Source of the DNA: DATBLQ01 sp036555325
GTDB taxonomy: Bacteria > Pseudomonadota > Alphaproteobacteria > Rhizobiales > Aestuariivirgaceae
Direction of reading: 5' to 3'
DNA length: 64,000 nt
Assembly (NCBI GenBank): GCA_036555325.1
Contig: DATBLQ010000038.1
Coordinates: 39,935 to 103,934 of the forward strand
Shown here: positions 51,596 through 59,337 of the stretch, in pieces
How the letters are laid out: each line of letters begins with the position of its first letter
Position numbering within the stretch: position 1 is the first letter of the stretch
Notes under the pieces: model-generated
Database searches by the model: none
What the model was told of the DNA's origin: nothing
The model's input: only the letters and a program-made list of their open reading frames with translations
Made by a program: the position numbers and the translations under genes

Positions 51596-52687
51596 ATGGC
51601 GAACGTAAGCATCAATAAATTGCAAAAGCGCTATGGCGGGGTCGAGGCGCTCAGTGGCATCGATCTGGAAATCGCGGATGGTGAATTCGCGGTTCTGGTT
51701 GGGCCATCGGGTTGCGGCAAGAGCACGCTTTTGCGTACCATCGCGGGGCTCGAGGACATTACCGAAGGTACCATCGCCATCGGCGGCGAAGTGGTGAACA
51801 ACATGCGGCCGCGGGACCGCGACGTCGCCATGGTGTTCCAGGACTACGCCCTCTATCCGCACATGACAGTCTACAACAACATCGGTTTTGGCCTTATGGC
51901 GCGGAAATTTCCGAAAGCGGATGTCGAAAAAAGGGTGAAGGCCGCAGCAAAAATGCTCGGCATCGAGGGACTGCTTAGCCGTTACCCCAGGCAGCTCTCC
52001 GGAGGCCAGCGCCAGAGAGTCGCCATCGGACGCGCAATCGTTCGCAATCCGCAGATATTTCTGTTCGATGAGCCGCTAAGCAATCTCGATGCTCAATTGC
52101 GCGATGAAATGCGCAGCGAGATCAAGCGCCTGCATCAGGAGTTGGGCACCACGATGATCTATGTGACTCATGATCAGATCGAGGCGATGACGCTTGCCGA
52201 CAGGATCGTGCTCCTGCGCGACGGCAAGATTGAGCAGGCGGGCACGCCGCTTGAGCTTTACGAGCGACCGGAGACGCATTTCGTCGCCGGCTTCCTGGGC
52301 TCGCCGCAGATGAACTTCATTGCCGCGAAACTGTCGGGCTCCAAGGGCAAGTTCAGCATCGAGCTCGACGGCGGAGAGACCCTGCCGATCGTCAAGGACA
52401 TGTCGACCCCGGCGGAAACACGCGACATCATCGTAGGCTTGCGACCGCAGCACATCACGCGTGCACACGGCACCACCATTCGCAATGGCCACGCATACGT
52501 GAGCGCAAAGGTTGAACTCGTACAGCCGACAGGATCGCGCTCCTACATCACCTTTCCCTTGGGCGGCACCTCGGTTGTCGCGGAGCTCGATCCGCATGAC
52601 GTGCACCGCCCGGGAGAGGCTATCGAACTGGATTTCAATATGAACCGGGCGATACTCATCGATCCGAATACGGAACGGGTTATTTAA
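51596..52687 (+). CDS. ABC transporter ATP-binding protein, UgpC/MalK-type
   Basis: A 363-residue sugar-importer ATPase. Walker A GPSGCGKSTLL near residue 38, Q-loop FQDYALYPHMTV, signature LSGGQRQRVAIGRAIV near 135, Walker B FLFDEPLSNLD near 155, switch YVTHDQIEAMT near 190, then a TOBE/OB regulatory domain to the end (LRPQHITRAH). The start at 51596 gives the family N-terminus ANVSINKLQKRYGG. It serves the sugar importer above and could also serve the Pot-type importer 3 kb downstream, which has no ATPase of its own. Confidence 0.93.
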   Translation: MANVSINKLQKRYGGVEALSGIDLEIADGEFAVLVGPSGCGKSTLLRTIAGLEDITEGTIAIGGEVVNNMRPRDRDVAMVFQDYALYPHMTVYNNIGFGLMARKFPKADVEKRVKAAAKMLGIEGLLSRYPRQLSGGQRQRVAIGRAIVRNPQIFLFDEPLSNLDAQLRDEMRSEIKRLHQELGTTMIYVTHDQIEAMTLADRIVLLRDGKIEQAGTPLELYERPETHFVAGFLGSPQMNFIAAKLSGSKGKFSIELDGGETLPIVKDMSTPAETRDIIVGLRPQHITRAHGTTIRNGHAYVSAKVELVQPTGSRSYITFPLGGTSVVAELDPHDVHRPGEAIELDFNMNRAILIDPNTERVI

Positions 52688-52700
52688 GTGAGGAAACGCA

Positions 52701-54671
52701 ATGGCAGCAAGGAAGCCCAAACGTGCCATCAAGCTGTTCGGAACAGAAATAACGGATAGCAAGGGCAAGGAACTTCGCGCCGGTCCGATTTCGGTCATGC
52801 TCGACAACGGTGCGCTGCGCTATATCAAACTTTCCGATGTCGAAGTGCTGCGCGCCATTGCTTTTCTCGTGCGCGATGAAAATTGGGGCACCTACACTCC
52901 GGAAATCACTAACCAGAAAATAAAGCAGTCGCGAGAAGGCTTCACCGTGTCGTATGACGCCAGGTGCGGCGAAGCGGAAAAAGCACTCAAGTATCATGCG
53001 GAAGTCTCGGCGTCGGCGGATGGAAAGCTGTCGTTTGTCGCCAATGCGACGCCGGAAAGCGATTTCCGCACCAACCGGACAGGGTTCATCGTTCTGCATC
53101 CGCTAAAGGGGGTTGCGGGCTGTCCGGTTGAAATCGAACATGTGGATGGAAAGCGGGCGAAAGACAGATTTCCAGCCATCATCGATCCAGTGCAACCCTT
53201 CATGAATGTTAGGGCAATGCGGCACAAGGTTATGCCGGGCGTTTTCGCAAGTTGCCGAATGGAGGGAGATGCGTTCGAAACCGAGGATCACCGCAACTGG
53301 ACGGATGCCTCATTCAAAACCTATGTCCGGCCCTTAGAGCTGCCCTGGCCTTATACATTGCGCGGAGGCCAGTCCTTTACGCAATCCGTGACGCTAACCT
53401 TCTCTGGAAAACTTCCCAAAGGAAAAGCGGCGGGACGGGCGAAAGCGGCAACGATAACCCTTGGCCGCGGTGCGGGAAGACTGCCAGACATTGCTGTTGC
53501 CGTTTCCGCCGCGTTGGCAAAGGATGCAGTGGCGCAGGCGCAGCTTCTGAAGCAAGCAAAGCCAAGCCGGCTCCTCTGCGAAATTGACGCGAGAGAGGCG
53601 AACGTCGCTGAATTGGCCAAGACTTACCGTGAGCTCTCGGCTCTGACCGGGGCTTCTGTGACGTTGGAAATCATTTTGCCAGGCGTAGGCGACCCGGCTT
53701 CCGAGATCAAACCGGTGGGAGAGGCGGTCAGAGCAAGCGGTCTCAAACCCGAAGCTGTCGTTGTGTCTCCCGCCGTCGATCTCAAGGCCATATTGCCCGG
53801 CAGCGAAGGCTCGGGAGCAGCGCCATTGGATCAGATTTATCGGGCCGCACGCGCTGCGTTTCCCAATGCCAAGCTCGGCGGAGGCATGTTCTCGTTCTTC
53901 ACCGAGCTCAACCGCAAGCGTCCGCCGGCGGAGCTGCTCGATTTCGTCACCCACACCACGTGTCCAATCGTTCACGCCGCCGACGACATTTCAGTCATGG
54001 AGACGCATGAAGCATTGCCGTATGTAGTGCAATCGACACGGGCGATCATAGGGAAGGACAAACCCTATCATGTCGGCCCAAGCACCATTGCGGCACGCTT
54101 CAATCCGTACGGGCCGTCAACGGCAAGCAATCCACATAATGGCCGCGTCTGCCTTGCGGACTCCGACCCGAGGCACAGGGGACTTTACGGTGCGGCCTGG
54201 ACCCTCGGTTATGTGACAGCCCTTGCCTACAGCGGCATCGATCAAGTGAGCGCCAGCGCAGCAACCGGCCCGAGGGGTCTTATTCCTCGGCGATCCGACC
54301 GTGGCCAGCCTTATTTCGACTCCTTGCGCGGAAGCGCAGTATTTCCGCTTTATCATGTGATCGCTGGGCTGGCGCGGGCACGCGGGGCCAAACTGACCGC
54401 CGTCAAAAATTCCGATGGCGGTATCGCTGCACTGGCCTATGGGTCTGGTAAAACCCGGACGCTCTGGCTGGCGAACATGTCGGGAGACAAGACGAAAATC
54501 AAAATAAGCGGCTTCGATGGTCGCGCGCACCTGCATCTGCTCGATGAATCCTCGTTTGAGGCCTCCACAACGGACCCGGCATTCTTCGACAAGGGCGGCA
54601 AGGTGCTGAAACGGGTTTCAACCATCGAGCTTGGACCTTATGCAGTTGCCAGGCTTAGTGCGGAGGCTTGA
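52701..54671 (+). CDS. Probable D-apionate lactonase-like protein (three-domain, TIM-barrel type)
   Basis: A 656-residue protein. The N-terminal part (LFGTEIT, ELRAGPISVMLDNGALRYIK, VLRAIAFLVRDENWGTYTP) matches my recollection of D-apionate lactonase (ApnL) proteins of D-apiose catabolism. The middle is a barrel with GGMFSFFTELNRKRP and HAADDISVMETHEALP, and the C-terminal part is a beta domain ending in ELGPYAVARL. No classical hydrolase triad is claimed. It lies 13 bases after the sugar-importer ATPase, so the substrate is probably a sugar or sugar lactone brought in by it. The exact substrate is uncertain; it may be another branched sugar acid. Confidence 0.6.
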   Translation: MAARKPKRAIKLFGTEITDSKGKELRAGPISVMLDNGALRYIKLSDVEVLRAIAFLVRDENWGTYTPEITNQKIKQSREGFTVSYDARCGEAEKALKYHAEVSASADGKLSFVANATPESDFRTNRTGFIVLHPLKGVAGCPVEIEHVDGKRAKDRFPAIIDPVQPFMNVRAMRHKVMPGVFASCRMEGDAFETEDHRNWTDASFKTYVRPLELPWPYTLRGGQSFTQSVTLTFSGKLPKGKAAGRAKAATITLGRGAGRLPDIAVAVSAALAKDAVAQAQLLKQAKPSRLLCEIDAREANVAELAKTYRELSALTGASVTLEIILPGVGDPASEIKPVGEAVRASGLKPEAVVVSPAVDLKAILPGSEGSGAAPLDQIYRAARAAFPNAKLGGGMFSFFTELNRKRPPAELLDFVTHTTCPIVHAADDISVMETHEALPYVVQSTRAIIGKDKPYHVGPSTIAARFNPYGPSTASNPHNGRVCLADSDPRHRGLYGAAWTLGYVTALAYSGIDQVSASAATGPRGLIPRRSDRGQPYFDSLRGSAVFPLYHVIAGLARARGAKLTAVKNSDGGIAALAYGSGKTRTLWLANMSGDKTKIKISGFDGRAHLHLLDESSFEASTTDPAFFDKGGKVLKRVSTIELGPYAVARLSAEA

Positions 54672-54684
54672 AAATAAATGCTCG

Positions 54685-54712
54685 CTGGCTTCGGCGTGAT
54701 CGCTGAAGCCAG
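54685..54712 (+). promoter_or_regulatory. Hairpin in gap between lactonase-like and third binding-protein gene
   Basis: CTGGCTTC...GAAGCCAG (54685-54692 with 54705-54712) with inner GCG/CGC pairs around a TGAT loop forms a stem of about 12 pairs, one of them G-T. No T-run follows, so it is either a processing/stability element or a weak terminator within the operon. Confidence 0.5.
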
Positions 54713-54840
54713 TCAAACTTGACCCACCAGAGCATCGCTGATTAAATCGACTTGGCCGGATGACCGCGCAAACGGCGGTTTCGAAGTAGAACCAAAAACC
54801 CGGCGTATCTAGAGTGGAACACCTAGCACAGGGCACAATC

Positions 54841-55992
54841 ATGAGCGACTCGAAGACTTTTCTTGACGCTGCAGTTGCACTTTCACGAACGTCATCGCTT
54901 TCTCGTCGGCAGCTTGTTGCCGGCGCTGCCGTGCTGGGTGGCGTTGCCACGCTGGGACTAGGGCCGCGGCCTGCAAAGGCGGCAACGACCATGACGTGGA
55001 TGGGCTGGCAAGGTTATGAGACACCGATCAAGGCCGGCTCCTTTTTGAAGGACAACGACATCGACTTTCAGCCCACCTTCATCTCCTCAAACGAGGAGAT
55101 TATCACCAAGCTGCAGGCGGGAGGGGTTGGCAAAACCGACCTCATCACCATGTACTTCGGCTATCTGCCGCTGATGGCCGAAGGCAACTTGCTCGAACCC
55201 CTCGATCCAGCGCGCATCGAGCAGTTTGGCGATCTCATTCCGCAGTTCACCGCTCAGGAAGTCATTCGCAAGGACGGCAAGCTGTATGGAGTGCCATGGA
55301 ACTGGGGATCGTTGCCGTTGATGTACGACCCCGCCCAGGTCGCCGCGCCCCCCGAGAGCTGGCTTGACCTGATGAAACCGGAATTCAAAGGCAAGGTTGC
55401 GATGGTCGATGACCCCTTGGGCAATCTGCTGATATGGGGAACGGTCGTTACCGGAAAGCCGATGGGCACGCTCCTGACACGGGAAGAGCTGAAGAAGGTC
55501 ATCGATACGCTGATCGACCTCAAGAAGAACCAGGCGCGAGCGTTCTTTGCTTCCTATGGCGACATGGCGGATGCCTTTGCCCGCAACGAAGTATCGGCAA
55601 GTGCCATCGGCTGGGAGGCGGTAGCAGTTTGGACTCAAGGTAAGGGAAAGACCATCAAGTACACGATACCGAAGGAGGGCACCGGCATGTTCATGGACTG
55701 CTTGTGTATTCCCAAGGATTGCCCGCACGTGGACCTGACCTACAAGATGATCAATCACATCATTTCACCGGAACCGCAGAAGATATTTGCAGTCGAGCAG
55801 AGCGCCGGCATCACCAACTTGAAAGCAGTGCCATTGCTCCCGGCCGAACTCGCGCAGTCCTACAACTATTCCGATCTCGACAACTTCATGAAGAAAGCCA
55901 GGCTGCAACCCGTCCCCCCGACGGAGTATGACGGCACGATCGCGACCTACGATGATTTTCTGCAGGAGTATGCTCGGCTGCAGAAGGCCTGA
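54841..55992 (+). CDS. ABC transporter substrate-binding protein, PotD-like
   Basis: A 383-residue binding protein of the polyamine-type family with a Tat-like signal (SRRQLVAGAAVLGG near residue 18). The mature protein starts TMTWMGWQGYETP; further typical segments are TKLQAGGVGKTDLITMY and YGVPWNWGSLPLMYDP near residue 145. ATG 54841 is preferred (AGGG eight bases upstream); a GTG at 54814 is possible. The ligand is unknown. It is followed by two permeases but no ATPase. Confidence 0.9.
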   Translation: MSDSKTFLDAAVALSRTSSLSRRQLVAGAAVLGGVATLGLGPRPAKAATTMTWMGWQGYETPIKAGSFLKDNDIDFQPTFISSNEEIITKLQAGGVGKTDLITMYFGYLPLMAEGNLLEPLDPARIEQFGDLIPQFTAQEVIRKDGKLYGVPWNWGSLPLMYDPAQVAAPPESWLDLMKPEFKGKVAMVDDPLGNLLIWGTVVTGKPMGTLLTREELKKVIDTLIDLKKNQARAFFASYGDMADAFARNEVSASAIGWEAVAVWTQGKGKTIKYTIPKEGTGMFMDCLCIPKDCPHVDLTYKMINHIISPEPQKIFAVEQSAGITNLKAVPLLPAELAQSYNYSDLDNFMKKARLQPVPPTEYDGTIATYDDFLQEYARLQKA

Positions 55993-56001
55993 CTTGTTGC
56001 T

Positions 56002-56862
56002 GTGCGGATCGTCGCTCGTTCCAAAAGGGGAGCGCCATCGCACGTGCTGCCGGTGGTGCCGGCGGTGCTGGCATGGATCTTTCTCTTTGCCGGACCGTTA
56101 GCCTATTTCCTGGTGATCAGCTTCTGGTCGGTGAAAGCGCGCATCATGCGTCCCGACTTCACGGCCAAGAATTACGTGGCAGCGATAACCGAGTATGGCG
56201 ATGTTTTGGTGCACACCCTGGTGATAGGGCTGGTCATCGCAACGGTGACAACTATCCTCGCTTACGCCTTTGCTTTTGCAATACGCTTTCGCGCCGGCCG
56301 TTTTGGCGATGCGCTGCTGTTGCTGACGCTGATAACGCTCTTTGGCGGGTATCTGGTGAAAATCTATGCCTGGAAAAGCATCCTGGGCCGCGATGGCATC
56401 ATCAATGGAGTTCTAAGGGGACTGGGAGTAATCGAAGAGCCGCTTTCGTTCTTTATCTACAGTGCGAATGGAGTGATCATCACGCTCACTTATTTCCTGC
56501 TGCCGTTCGCCGTATTGCCGATCTACGGCAGCATGCGGGCTATCCCCGACAGCTTGATCGAAGCGGCGCGCGATCTCGGGGCGGGAGCGTTCCGTGCCTC
56601 TTGCGACATTGTCCTGCCGATGAGCGAGCGCGGCCTGGCAGCCGCATTCCTGCTAACCTTCCTGATATCGGTGGGGGATTACGTCACTCCGCGCTATGTC
56701 GGCGGGGGGACCTCGATGATGGGTCACTTCATCGAAACGCAGTTTTCATTCGGCTTCAACTGGCCAATGGGAAGCGCCATGGCGTTTACGCTCATGGCCG
56801 CATCGCTTCTCATGTTCGCAGCCTGCCGGTTCATGTTCCGGCAAGTTATTCAGGGCAGATAA
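56002..56862 (+). CDS. ABC transporter permease, PotB-like
   Basis: A 286-residue permease with six predicted helices, starting at a GTG (no ATG fits) nine bases after the binding-protein stop. The EAA loop is SLIEAARDLGAGAFRASCDIVLPM near residue 190 (split). AISVGDYVTPRYVGGG-like sequence near 230 is usual for PotB. Its stop overlaps the next start in TAATG. Confidence 0.9.
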   Translation: MRIVARSKRGAPSHVLPVVPAVLAWIFLFAGPLAYFLVISFWSVKARIMRPDFTAKNYVAAITEYGDVLVHTLVIGLVIATVTTILAYAFAFAIRFRAGRFGDALLLLTLITLFGGYLVKIYAWKSILGRDGIINGVLRGLGVIEEPLSFFIYSANGVIITLTYFLLPFAVLPIYGSMRAIPDSLIEAARDLGAGAFRASCDIVLPMSERGLAAAFLLTFLISVGDYVTPRYVGGGTSMMGHFIETQFSFGFNWPMGSAMAFTLMAASLLMFAACRFMFRQVIQGR

Positions 56863-57641
56863 TGGGGCGAGTGGCGCAAGCGTCGTGGGCATGCTTCATA
56901 GGCCTCATCGTAGTGTTCCTCACCTTCCCACTCTTCCTAGTCGTCCTGTTCAGCTTCAACGTATCGGCGCTAACGAGTTTTCCGCTGACAGGCTTCACGC
57001 TCGGGTGGTATCAACGTCTCCTCGAAAACGAAAGTTTCTGGCCAGCACTGCGAGCCAGCCTGACAGTGGGGATGGTGGTGTCGGTACTTTCCGTTACCAT
57101 CGGAACGCTCGCCGCCCTCGGCTTGGCTCGCATGAGACAACGGTGGGTGATGATCGTCATGACAGCGCTCATGGCGCCAATGATGCTGCCTGCGCTCATC
57201 ATCGGTGTTGCGCTGCTTTCCTATTTCGTTCGCTTTCTGGGTGTGCCGCTGGGGCTTCCTACCGTTATTCTCAGTCATCTGGTGATCGTCGAGCCGTTTG
57301 TGATCGCAATCGTATATTCGCGGCTCGTGTCGTTCGACTGGTCGCTGGTGGAATCGGCGCAAGACCTCGGTGCTTCTGCAGTTCGCACCTTCTTCACGAT
57401 AACGCTGCCGATCATTCAGCCGACGATCGTGGGGGCTGCTCTCGTGGCTCTCTCCCTTTCGCTCGACGATTTCGTGATAACCTTTTTCACCATCGGCAGC
57501 GGCAATACGTTGCCGACGATGGTTTGGGGGATGGTGCGCACATCACTCGATCCGTCGATCAATGCGATCGCGACTCTCTTGATATTGTTAAGCATTGGAT
57601 CTACGGCACTGGCGCTCTCGATCAGCAAGTATCGCGGCTAG
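56862..57641 (+). CDS. ABC transporter permease, PotC-like
   Basis: A 259-residue permease whose ATG shares one base with the upstream stop. The helices are typical and the EAA loop reads ESAQDLGASAVRTFFTITLPIIQP near residue 165. It ends in a typical PotC segment SLDDFVITFFTIGSG plus a last helix. No ATP-binding gene follows; two SDR genes come next instead. Confidence 0.9.
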   Translation: MGRVAQASWACFIGLIVVFLTFPLFLVVLFSFNVSALTSFPLTGFTLGWYQRLLENESFWPALRASLTVGMVVSVLSVTIGTLAALGLARMRQRWVMIVMTALMAPMMLPALIIGVALLSYFVRFLGVPLGLPTVILSHLVIVEPFVIAIVYSRLVSFDWSLVESAQDLGASAVRTFFTITLPIIQPTIVGAALVALSLSLDDFVITFFTIGSGNTLPTMVWGMVRTSLDPSINAIATLLILLSIGSTALALSISKYRG

Positions 57642-57642
57642 T

Positions 57643-58410
57643 ATGATTCGATTCGACTATACCGGCAAAACAGTGCTGGTGACGGGCGCGGGACGGGGGC
57701 TAGGCTTCGCCATTGCGCAGGCTTTCGCTAAAGCGAGGGCTACCGTGATTCTCAACGATCGGACGCCGGAGAAAGTGGAGGTTGCTATTCGCCGGCTCGG
57801 CGACAGCGGGATGGTGATTGGAGCACCTGCTGATCTGTCGAGCCCGCAAGGCAGCGCGCAAGCGATCGCTCCGGCTTTGGGCAAGGGCTCGCTCGATGTG
57901 CTCGTAAACAATGCGGCCGTCAATATCGAGCGATCGATCGAAAACACGAGTGATGCTCATTGGGATGAACATATCGGAGTGGTGCTCGGCGCTCCGTTCT
58001 TTACCGCGAAAGCTGCGTTGCCGCTTCTGATCCAATCACAGGGATGTATCATCAATATAGCATCCGAGCTCGGTCTTCATGCAATCGCAAACAATGTTGC
58101 CTATGTTTCGGCCAAGCACGGTTTGTTGGCTCTTACTCGGGCGCTCGCCATCGAACTTGCTCCACACAAGGTAAGGGTCAATGCTCTGTGTCCGGGAACC
58201 ATGGATACCGAGCTGATGCAGGAGTGTGCCGCCGACAGCGGCGACCCAGAGGCGTACTACAGAGATTTCCGGGCTTATCATCCCTTGAACAGACTGGCAC
58301 GGCCTGAAGAAGTGGCGGAGTTCGTGCTCTGCCTAGCATCGCCCGCTGCGGCCTTCATGACGGGCGCGGCCGTCGTTCTGGATGGCGGCAGCACGGCTGG
58401 GCGAATGTGA
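57643..58410 (+). CDS. Short-chain dehydrogenase/reductase (SDR)
   Basis: A 255-residue classical SDR. NAD(P) motif TGAGRGLGFA near residue 12, NNAAVN near 87, catalytic serine region IASELGLHA near 137, YVSAKHG (Y-x3-K) near 152, and a C-terminal GGSTAGRM. It oxidises or reduces a hydroxyl/keto group, probably in the sugar-acid route of the operon. It begins two bases after the permease stop; the second SDR starts directly after its stop. Confidence 0.9.
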   Translation: MIRFDYTGKTVLVTGAGRGLGFAIAQAFAKARATVILNDRTPEKVEVAIRRLGDSGMVIGAPADLSSPQGSAQAIAPALGKGSLDVLVNNAAVNIERSIENTSDAHWDEHIGVVLGAPFFTAKAALPLLIQSQGCIINIASELGLHAIANNVAYVSAKHGLLALTRALAIELAPHKVRVNALCPGTMDTELMQECAADSGDPEAYYRDFRAYHPLNRLARPEEVAEFVLCLASPAAAFMTGAAVVLDGGSTAGRM

Positions 58411-59172
58411 ATGGCAGACAAGTTTGCAAATCGGCGAATTTTGATTACCGGTTCCACACGCGGACTGGGCTACGCTGCGGCGCAGGAGTTTCTGGAGCAG
58501 GGCGCAGAGGTTGTCATTCATGGCAAGGATGAGTCGCGGGTAAGAAAAGTTACATCGGAGTTGGCAAACGCTTATCGCGCAAGGGCGCGTGGTTTTGCCG
58601 CCGACCTTAACAGCCGGACTGAACAGGATCGCCTTGCGGAGTTCGCCGGCGAGCTCGATGTGCTGGTGAATTGCGCCGGTGTCTATGAAGAAAGATTTTG
58701 TGCCGACGCCACGGAAAATCACTGGAAAGACACCATCGAAATCAACCTCACCGCTGCGTGGCGGCTTGCGCGAGCGCTGTCTCCGGGGCTGAAGGCGAGG
58801 AACGGCGTCATCGTGAATATCGGTTCCGATTCGGCGCTCTTGGGATTTGCCGGCTCGGTTGCCTATTGCGCTTCCAAGGGGGCGTTGGTGGGGCTTACGC
58901 GAGCGTTGGCAGTCGAGCTTGCGCCGCACGTCCGAGCGCTGTGCGTCTGCCCCGGTCCGGTGGACACCGACATGATGCGCAACAGCGTTGCCGCTCAACC
59001 CGACCCAGTTGCCGCCCGTAGGCAGTGGGAGTCCTTTCCGATTCTGAAGCGCGTTGCAACTCCGAAGGAGATTGCAGAGGCAATCCTGTTTGCCGCATCG
59101 CCCACGTGTAGTTTCCAGACGGGCAGCCTGATTGTCGTCGATGGTGGAACAACTGCAGGTCGTATCGTCTAG
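58411..59172 (+). CDS. Short-chain dehydrogenase/reductase (SDR)
   Basis: A 253-residue classical SDR, paralogous to the preceding one. Motifs: TGSTRGLGYA near residue 12, NCAGVY near 86, IGSDSALLGF near 136 and YCASKGA near 150, C-terminal VVDGGTTAGRIV. The ending GGxTAGR is shared with the preceding SDR, suggesting a duplication. It is the last gene of the long plus-strand unit. Different substrate from the first is likely but unproved. Confidence 0.9.
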   Translation: MADKFANRRILITGSTRGLGYAAAQEFLEQGAEVVIHGKDESRVRKVTSELANAYRARARGFAADLNSRTEQDRLAEFAGELDVLVNCAGVYEERFCADATENHWKDTIEINLTAAWRLARALSPGLKARNGVIVNIGSDSALLGFAGSVAYCASKGALVGLTRALAVELAPHVRALCVCPGPVDTDMMRNSVAAQPDPVAARRQWESFPILKRVATPKEIAEAILFAASPTCSFQTGSLIVVDGGTTAGRIV

Positions 59173-59337
59173 GAGAACCCCTAGGCCTCTTTTGCATTCC
59201 GCGCAGCCCTCAATTCATCGCAACCCGGCGCGCCACTGGCGCATTGCCACAGCGGTGGCAGGTGGCACCATGAGGAGGGGGCATGTCATATTGAGCCAAG
59301 GGCCTTCTCACTCCGGGCATGGATGCGTTGCAATTTC

